Source of the DNA: Paracoccaceae bacterium
GTDB lineage: Bacteria; Pseudomonadota; Alphaproteobacteria; Rhodobacterales; Rhodobacteraceae
Direction of reading: 5' to 3'
Assembly: GCA_028150825.1 (NCBI GenBank)
Contig: JAOGIM010000008.1
Location: forward strand, 1-64,000
Length of the DNA: 64,000 nucleotides
Shown here: positions 58,811 through 64,000 of the stretch, in pieces
How positions within the stretch are numbered: position 1 is the first letter of the stretch
How the letters are laid out: each line of letters opens with the position of its first letter
Position numbers and translations under genes: made by a program
The notes under the pieces: generated by a model
Databases searched by the model: none
Told to the model about the DNA's origin: nothing
Seen by the model: the letters and a program-made list of their open reading frames with translations, nothing else

Positions 58811-59591
58811 GCTACCAGTTTATACCCCTAGATTTTTAGTATTTTTTTTCGGTGGGTTCTTAATCGCTATTTTTTGTGGTGTATCCTCTGGCTTTGCGCA
58901 AGTGGCGTCCATACCAGGTTTACCTGCTTTGCAAGTAAGTCAAGGAGCAGATGGCGCTCAGCAATATTCGCTATCGCTGCAGATCTTAGCTCTGATGACC
59001 GCGATCACGTTACTACCAAGCATGCTGCTTGGAGCGACGTCGTTCACTAGGATAATTATAGTTCTATCACTTCTCCGGCAGGCGCTTGGAACTCAACAAA
59101 CGCCTCCAAATCAGGTTTTGGTCTCTATAGCATTGTTTCTAACAATATTTATAATGTACCCAACTCTTGAAGAGATCTACTACACGGCGGCGAGCCCCTA
59201 TCTTGAAGGACAGCTCGATATAATTCCTGCCATAGAGAGTTCGTCTTCTATTTTGAAAGAGTTTTTGGTTCTGAACACGCGTGAGAGAGAATTGGCAATG
59301 TTTGCCGAGCTTGCGGGTGATGCCCCTTATAATTCGAATGTAGATGTCCCTTTTAATGTTCTTATGCCTGCTTTTATCACGTCGGAACTCAAGACAGCCT
59401 TTCAGATTGGCTTTCTTCTTTTCTTACCGTTTCTCGTGATTGATATGGTTATTGCATCGGTTTTGATGTCGCTTGGTATGATGATGCTAAGCCCGATGCT
59501 GATCGCGTTGCCTTTTAAACTTCTCTTGTTTGTAATTGTAGATGGCTGGGCCATGACGGTTGGTTCTATTGCCTCTACCTATCTGAATTGA
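58794..59591 (+). CDS. fliP: Flagellar export gate protein FliP
   Basis: FliP is the core of the type III export gate. The 265-residue protein has an N-terminal cleavable signal (about 1-38, ending SSGFAQ) and the family segments LSLLRQALGTQQTPPNQVL, MYPTLEEIYY, FITSELKTAFQIGFLLFLPFLVIDMVIASVLMSLGMMM (in part) and SPMLIALPFKLLLFV. Four membrane helices are expected. It is followed by fliQ after seven bases. Confidence 0.95.
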   Translation: MTSWLRLPVYTPRFLVFFFGGFLIAIFCGVSSGFAQVASIPGLPALQVSQGADGAQQYSLSLQILALMTAITLLPSMLLGATSFTRIIIVLSLLRQALGTQQTPPNQVLVSIALFLTIFIMYPTLEEIYYTAASPYLEGQLDIIPAIESSSSILKEFLVLNTRERELAMFAELAGDAPYNSNVDVPFNVLMPAFITSELKTAFQIGFLLFLPFLVIDMVIASVLMSLGMMMLSPMLIALPFKLLLFVIVDGWAMTVGSIASTYLN

Positions 59592-59598
59592 ATGTATA

Positions 59599-59865
59599 AT
59601 GGAATTTGACTCAAACATCGAACACTTAAGGTTGGCTTTTTGGAATGTTGTTATGGCCGCAGGTCCTATCTTGGGAATCGCCCTTGTTGTTGGTTTAATA
59701 ATTGGGGTCATTCAGGCTGCAACATCCATAAACGAAATGACTTTGAGTTTTGTGCCAAAGTTGGTTTTTGTTCTGGGTGGTTTTGCCTTGCTATCGTCTT
59801 TTATACTGACTCGGCTTTCCGATTACTTTGCTTTCATTTTTGATTCCATCACAGCGTTAGGCTAA
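59599..59865 (+). CDS. fliQ: Flagellar export gate protein FliQ
   Basis: The 88-residue protein has two membrane helices with the family pattern AAGPILGIALVVGLIIGVIQ and ATSINEMTLSFVPKL. FliQ assembles with FliP and FliR in the export gate. Its length is standard and it lies between fliP and fliR. Confidence 0.95.
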   Translation: MEFDSNIEHLRLAFWNVVMAAGPILGIALVVGLIIGVIQAATSINEMTLSFVPKLVFVLGGFALLSSFILTRLSDYFAFIFDSITALG

Positions 59866-59868
59866 AAT

Positions 59869-60690
59869 ATGGAGGGCCTTTTAGTAGAGCAGACCACTGG
59901 TATTCCTGGGCTTTCACTGCCTAACCTTTTGCAGTTTATAACAGTCTTCTTCTTTAGTGCATTGCGCATTGGAGCATTCTTGATAACGGCTCCCTTCTTT
60001 GGCGCGACATCAGTCCCACTTTCAGTTCGTATCATGACAGGAATGGTTTTAGCAGTTGCTTTCATTGGCCAAGTGGATCCTTCTATTATTATACAAGCGG
60101 ATTTGGCAGATTTATTAAGAATGATTTTTGTCGAGCTGTTTATTGGAATTTGTATCGGTTTAATTGTAAGCATGCTGTTTGCCTCGGTGTCGCTGGCGGG
60201 TGAGAAAATAGCATCTTCTGGCGGGCTTGGGTTTGCAGCCCAAGTTGACCCAACAACAGGTGGACAAACGCCAGTTATAAGTAATCTTCTTACGCTGTTT
60301 TTGATAGTTATATTCTTATCTATTGATGGCCATCTGGCGCTCATTGGAGCCCTATATCATAGCTACAGTATATTTCCTCTTGGAGGGAATTTTCCAGTTC
60401 AGGCAGCTAGTGAGTATGGTGTGAAAACGGCGAGCCATATGTTTGAAATTGCCTCTGTTATAATGTTGCCAGTTGTAGCTTTGCTTTTGCTCACAAACTT
60501 TGCGGTGGGTGTTATCACACGGTCTTCTCCGCAACTAAACCTATTTTCTTTTGCCTTTCCAATTACAATGATGGTTGTTTTCTTGGCACTTTATGCCTCT
60601 GTAACGCCGCTTGGATATGGAATGGAAGAAATTGTCGAATTTAGCATTGATTACATGGATAAATTTTTCACGGAGATGCGTGATGGCTGA
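59869..60690 (+). CDS. fliR: Flagellar export gate protein FliR
   Basis: The 273-residue membrane protein has several helices and the family segments FFFSALRIGAFLITAPFFG, ELFIGICIGLIVSMLFASVS, GEKIASSGGLGFAAQVDPTTG and SPQLNLFSFAFPITM. FliR completes the FliP5-Q4-R1 gate. Its stop overlaps the flhB start by eight bases. Confidence 0.95.
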   Translation: MEGLLVEQTTGIPGLSLPNLLQFITVFFFSALRIGAFLITAPFFGATSVPLSVRIMTGMVLAVAFIGQVDPSIIIQADLADLLRMIFVELFIGICIGLIVSMLFASVSLAGEKIASSGGLGFAAQVDPTTGGQTPVISNLLTLFLIVIFLSIDGHLALIGALYHSYSIFPLGGNFPVQAASEYGVKTASHMFEIASVIMLPVVALLLLTNFAVGVITRSSPQLNLFSFAFPITMMVVFLALYASVTPLGYGMEEIVEFSIDYMDKFFTEMRDG

Positions 60691-61828
60691 AGAAGACGCC
60701 CAAGAAAAGACTGAGGAACCAACTGCCAAACGGTTAGAAAAGGCGTCAGAGGATGGAACAGTTCTACAATCAAAAGATCTTATGGTTTTTACAACGCTAT
60801 TTGTTGGATTACTAGTTTATTATGGGCTTTTGAATGTTTCAAATTTGATGCTTGGTCAGTGGGGTGCATTTTTCCGGTTTGATTTGAAAGAGTTCAAAGG
60901 GGAGGCAGTTCGGCTTTCCTTTGAGGCAGTGAAATACGTTGTAGTATGGGGTATGATTATAGGAATTCCGTTGGTTATTGGGATTTTAATGACGCAAGCC
61001 TCGCTTTCTGGAACTATTAATTTTGCTCCAAAGGCAATGGCATTCAAAGGTAATCGAATAAACCCTGTGAATGGGCTTAAACGAATGTTTGGCCCGAAAG
61101 CCTTATTTGAACTTGCAAAATCTGTAATAAAAGTGGTCTTTTTAATTGGAGCAGCGGCAGCAATAATTTTTGTACAGTTACCAATTCTTATGACTGCGTC
61201 GCATGCGGATTTAACGAACGGTTTGGGGCGGGTTCATGATGTATTCATTGCTTTATTTGTAACGTTGCTTCTAGTTTTGGCATTCATAGCGCTGTTAGAT
61301 GTTATGTATCAGCGATATACGCATGTAAAACAATTAAAAATGAGCAAACAGGAAGTGAAAGATGAGAATAAGCAAACTGAGGGTTCGCCAGAGGTTAAGG
61401 GTAAAATTCGAAGAATGCAGATGGAATCTTCGCAACGAGCCTCACAGCAACGCCAAGCATTAGGCGATGTACCGTCTGCGACTGCGATTATTACAAACCC
61501 GACCCATTTTGCTGTCGCTTTGAAATATGAGGTGGGTGAGCGTGGCGCCCCTGTTATCCTCGCTATGGGCCGTGGCAAAATGGCGGCTGACATTATTGAG
61601 ATTGCGAATAACGAAACTGTCCCAATCTTTCAGAGCCCACTGTTGGCGCGGGCTTTATTTTTTACCGGTAATATTGGTCAAGAAATTCATGAAGAATTGT
61701 TTAGTGCGGTGGCCGCTGTATTGGCGTTCATCTTCCGCATCGCCAACGGAGAAGAGTTAGAAGCGCCTGATGTCGAAATTCCAGATGATCTAAAGTTTAC
61801 CGAAACAGGAGGGCCGTTTAATGCCTAG
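60683..61828 (+). CDS. flhB: Flagellar export switch protein FlhB
   Basis: FlhB switches export from hook to filament substrates. The frame extends upstream to 60611, but the ATG at 60683 gives the usual start AEEDAQEKTEEPTAKRLEKA. The 381 residues have four membrane helices (about 30-215), a linker with KIRRMQMESSQRASQQR and the autocleavage motif NPTH at residues 272-275 (TNPTHFAVALKYE), so processing is expected. The FliK-dependent switch can thus operate. Its 3' end overlaps the next gene by eight bases. Confidence 0.96.
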   Translation: MAEEDAQEKTEEPTAKRLEKASEDGTVLQSKDLMVFTTLFVGLLVYYGLLNVSNLMLGQWGAFFRFDLKEFKGEAVRLSFEAVKYVVVWGMIIGIPLVIGILMTQASLSGTINFAPKAMAFKGNRINPVNGLKRMFGPKALFELAKSVIKVVFLIGAAAAIIFVQLPILMTASHADLTNGLGRVHDVFIALFVTLLLVLAFIALLDVMYQRYTHVKQLKMSKQEVKDENKQTEGSPEVKGKIRRMQMESSQRASQQRQALGDVPSATAIITNPTHFAVALKYEVGERGAPVILAMGRGKMAADIIEIANNETVPIFQSPLLARALFFTGNIGQEIHEELFSAVAAVLAFIFRIANGEELEAPDVEIPDDLKFTETGGPFNA

Positions 61829-62066
61829 ACTTACATATAAGAAATCGCTAAGCCTAGGAGAGGCTATAAGCTCTGTTTGTTTTTTTGGTGTTGGCGTTGT
61901 CTGGCTATCAGAGGGCATAGATTTTTACATCCTTAACCAATTTCTGCGAGCATTTGGACTATTCCTGTGTGCAATTTTGAGTTTTGCTGCGTGCCTGCGA
62001 TATGTCATTCAGAATGTCCTTTTTAAACTGATTTTTGGCGTTGATATTCATGAAACCGGAAAATAA
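61821..62066 (+). CDS. Small two-helix membrane protein after flhB, unknown function
   Basis: The 81-residue protein has two hydrophobic helices (about 14-31 and 38-62) with a short loop WLSEGIDFYILNQF, and charged ends (PRLTYKKS, HETGK). I do not recognise a family. AGGAGGG lies seven bases before the ATG, and the start overlaps the flhB stop by eight bases, so it should be translated with flhB. Position suggests a role in flagellar export or motor assembly, which is inference only. Confidence 0.7.
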   Translation: MPRLTYKKSLSLGEAISSVCFFGVGVVWLSEGIDFYILNQFLRAFGLFLCAILSFAACLRYVIQNVLFKLIFGVDIHETGK

Positions 62067-62262
62067 ATCACTCTGTCGCGGTTGTGGGCATTTTTACGTG
62101 ACTTACGATATGCATAAGCCGTGGGGTTGTCGCCATTTTGGCTTTAAATCTAAAAAATTGCCGGCTCAGTTGGTTACAGAAGTAAGTGGCACGAATTGTG
62201 CTTCTAAAGTTTTTAGAGCTCCGCTGGGGCAACAAAAAAGGAAACTGGCAGATGGCAGGTAA
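62050..62262 (+). CDS. Small four-cysteine, probably zinc-binding protein
   Basis: The 70-residue protein (ATG at 62050; a longer in-frame start at 62035 lies inside the preceding gene) has CRGCGHFYVTYDMHKPWGC and SGTNC, that is Cys9, Cys12, Cys27 and Cys50, a likely zinc site. The pattern resembles short proteins of other proteobacteria with CxxC-x2-YYVTWDPxxPxGC and MGFKSR, sometimes labelled uracil-DNA glycosylase, a name not justified by this sequence. A basic tail ends it. It overlaps neighbours on both sides (17 and 11 bases). The function is unknown. Confidence 0.72.
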   Translation: MKPENKSLCRGCGHFYVTYDMHKPWGCRHFGFKSKKLPAQLVTEVSGTNCASKVFRAPLGQQKRKLADGR

Positions 62263-63085
62263 TAAATCTGCAACACCGGCTGACGTTGAAAAGAGTATCC
62301 AGATTGCTTTAGACGCTGCGGATGCTGCAATGGATGTAACGTCCGAGTATGCGAAGGTTGCACAACAGATAAAAAAATCGACAAATATGCTCTCCAGTAT
62401 TGAGAAGCTGGGCAGGATTGGTGTCATAATCGGGTTTGTCACGGGGATCAGTGTAGCGGTCTTATCGCTTGTTATGTTTTTTTCAGCCTCCTCCAAGCTT
62501 AAAGTTCTGATGCAAACAAATACAGAACTTTTAACTGTGTTTGTTGAAAACGTCGATATTTTTAATGAGAATATCGCCAAGCTTGAACCGGCCTTGAATG
62601 ATCTAGATCTTTTAACCAAAGCTGTTGATAAAGTCGGATCTGGAATGATCTCTTATGGCGATAAGTCAGAGATGATGGGCTCGGAAATTAGAGTGGCGAT
62701 CGAAACAATGAACGGAATTACTCCTGCAGTCAGGTCTCAAATGGCAGATATGCAGGAAAAGACCTCCGTTATGAACTCAGAATTGACCATGTCCCTTGCC
62801 GAAATGACCAATGAAGAATTCAAAGCGCAAAACATGATTATGGGCAATTTTACGCGCTCTGTTATTGATGCGTTACAGTCTATGTCTGATACATCAGTTG
62901 ATGTCAAGGAACAGCGCGCCGCGGTTCAGTCACTGCAGGACGTCAATGCAGAACTTGCAGCTCGCATTGCAACATTAGATCAACGTTTAGATACGGCAAA
63001 ACGCGAGGCTTCGCGAGCTCGCAAGGCGGCCGCGGCCAAACCAAAGAAACAAGCGGTCAATGGCGATATCATCAAGTTCCCGTAG
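62252..63085 (+). CDS. Bitopic coiled-coil membrane protein, candidate MotF
   Basis: The frame opens at 62186, but the ATG at 62252 with AAGGA nine bases upstream is the better start and gives 277 residues. A cytoplasmic helical N terminus (1-52), one membrane helix (about 56-78, GVIIGFVTGISVAVLSLVMF) and a long helical region with a coiled coil near 215-265 are visible, ending in a Lys/Ala-rich tail. In Rhodobacter sphaeroides a bitopic protein MotF, encoded in the Fla1 cluster near flhA, is needed for motor rotation. Topology and position here fit that, but I could not compare sequences, so the identity is a hypothesis. Confidence 0.65.
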   Translation: MAGNKSATPADVEKSIQIALDAADAAMDVTSEYAKVAQQIKKSTNMLSSIEKLGRIGVIIGFVTGISVAVLSLVMFFSASSKLKVLMQTNTELLTVFVENVDIFNENIAKLEPALNDLDLLTKAVDKVGSGMISYGDKSEMMGSEIRVAIETMNGITPAVRSQMADMQEKTSVMNSELTMSLAEMTNEEFKAQNMIMGNFTRSVIDALQSMSDTSVDVKEQRAAVQSLQDVNAELAARIATLDQRLDTAKREASRARKAAAAKPKKQAVNGDIIKFP

Positions 63086-63115
63086 AATTCTACATATGCT
63101 AAGGTTTAATTCCTA

Positions 63116-63922
63116 ATGTCACAAGAAGAAATAGAAGCCGGAGCTGAGGCCAAAGATCAGGATATCGCTGATAAGGTTCTTGAAATTAAAAAAGTTGTCG
63201 GCGGGTATGGAAAGAATTTAGGCATTAGAAAAGCTGATGTCATCATTGGAGTTGATGGGGATGCATTTTTTGGTACGTCTAAAGAATTCAATGACTATTT
63301 TGATACCGATGAGGACGATGATATTGCACAAAGCCATAAGCTCGTTTTGACAATTAAACGGGAGGAAGCTGTTTTTAATGTTATTTGTCATCAGAAAATA
63401 TCCTGTAAATTCGAACAGGCAGAAAACCCCTACCCAAATCCCAGCGAATGGGTTCAACAGGCTTTAGCGATGGCAAAGCATGACGAACTAGCGGAGTACC
63501 TAATTTACTACGACAATAAGAAAAACGCGGAGCTTCTGTTGCGCTCCAAATCACTTTTGGCAATGGTTGTTCCGCCGTTTTGGTTTCTTAATCAAAGGAT
63601 GCCAGAAGCAATGGTCGCCAGTGTTCTTGGTGGACTAGCGACACTAACCGTTCATTGGAGTTTAGCTGTCATTTACTATGTAATTTTATGTCTTTACGTT
63701 GGGCGCGAGCAATTAAATATGGCTATGAACTTTATGAGCTACAAACGAATGATCTACATGCAGTCAATCGCGGCTATAAACGAACTGCAAGCCCAAATAG
63801 CAGCTTTGGCTATTGATAGTGACCTTTATTTCCAAAGACCTGTTGAGGGCTTGCTTCAGGAAAAAAAGCGACGCAAGAAAAAGTCAAAAACTGCAAGCTT
63901 GAACACGGTCACAGAGCAATGA
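63116..63922 (+). CDS. PDZ-like membrane protein after the flagellar genes, unknown function
   Basis: The 268-residue protein has an acidic start, then a region (about 25-100) that resembles a PDZ fold: NLGIRKADVIIGVDGDAFF followed by LVLTIKREEAVFNV. A helical segment follows, then two or three hydrophobic stretches (about 147-200, including SLAVIYYVILCLYVG), and a cytoplasmic helical tail ending in KKRRKKKSK. There is no protease motif. It follows the candidate MotF gene after 30 bases with AAGG upstream. The PDZ reading is by eye; the function is unknown. Confidence 0.6.
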   Translation: MSQEEIEAGAEAKDQDIADKVLEIKKVVGGYGKNLGIRKADVIIGVDGDAFFGTSKEFNDYFDTDEDDDIAQSHKLVLTIKREEAVFNVICHQKISCKFEQAENPYPNPSEWVQQALAMAKHDELAEYLIYYDNKKNAELLLRSKSLLAMVVPPFWFLNQRMPEAMVASVLGGLATLTVHWSLAVIYYVILCLYVGREQLNMAMNFMSYKRMIYMQSIAAINELQAQIAALAIDSDLYFQRPVEGLLQEKKRRKKKSKTASLNTVTEQ

Positions 63923-63951
63923 AGCCAGAGCTGACGAATTATTTGTTAATC

Positions 63952-63982
63952 AGCCAAACTATTTCTTGACTAATGTTTGGCT
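63952..63982. repeat. Perfect 8-bp inverted repeat downstream of the last gene
   Basis: AGCCAAAC (63952-63959) and GTTTGGCT (63975-63982) flank a 15-base loop, 30 bases after the last stop codon. There is no T tract on the plus strand. It may be a terminator or an operator for a gene beyond the window. Confidence 0.4.
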
Positions 63983-64000
63983 AAAAGTCGCACAATGTAA

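Noticed and set aside
63976-63993. A fourth sigma-54-like element (TTGGCT...CGCA) at the right edge.
   Set aside because: The spacing between GG and GC is one base short and the -12 half is poor.

Overview
The window looks like chromosomal DNA of an alphaproteobacterium of the Rhodobacteraceae/Roseobacter group, with an A+T-richer composition than most members. This rests on family-level recognition of the proteins: a gloB-clpA pair divergent from a methyltransferase, an atpHAGDC operon, amidase-aminotransferase-ftsK-lolA order, Rhodobacter-type porins, and an OmpR-type regulator typical of the group. No search could be run, so the genus is not assigned.

Layout. 1-3.2 kb: the 3' end of a probable TolQ/ExbB/MotA-like gene and an 880-residue MotB/OmpA-like coiled-coil partner. 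3.3-7.4 kb: clpA and gloB (minus), methyltransferase (plus). 7.7-12.6 kb: the F1 ATP synthase operon. 13.0-20.5 kb: two paralogous porin genes with near-identical terminators, on either side of leuS-lptE-holA and a solitary tyrosine recombinase. 20.5-35.5 kb: housekeeping genes (YggS, L,D-transpeptidase, ribA, response regulator, xthA, thioredoxin-TPR, LON-domain protein, Trm112, UbiH-type hydroxylase, amidase, aminotransferase, ftsK, lolA, lytic transglycosylase, hspQ). 35.6-44.9 kb: a looser region with a gamma-glutamyltransferase, thiolase, Ogt/Ada-like protein, sugar/adenosine kinase, HIT protein and ABC ATPase. It also holds three decayed genes: a STAS anti-anti-sigma gene and its kinase-like partner, and an OmpA lipoprotein.

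44.9-64 kb: a flagellar cluster of the Rhodobacter sphaeroides Fla1 (gammaproteobacterial-like, sigma-54-dependent) kind. A FleQ-like activator that keeps its Fis-type helix-turn-helix is divergent from a FleT-like activator that lacks one. FleT heads fliEFGHIJ, followed by fliKLMN and fliOPQR-flhB. Three well-formed -24/-12 promoters, before fleT, fliK and fliO, divide the cluster into three transcription units, each with a very short leader. FliK carries a 24-bp tandem repeat array. After flhB comes a tightly packed set of four unassigned genes: a two-helix membrane protein, a small four-cysteine protein, a bitopic coiled-coil protein that may be the motor protein MotF, and a PDZ-like membrane protein. 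This set is the best candidate for something poorly described.

The flagellar genes would build the MS ring, C ring, export ATPase complex, export gate and hook-length control. Hook, filament, stator, flhA and chemotaxis genes are outside the window. No rRNA, tRNA, CRISPR array or complete insertion sequence was seen.
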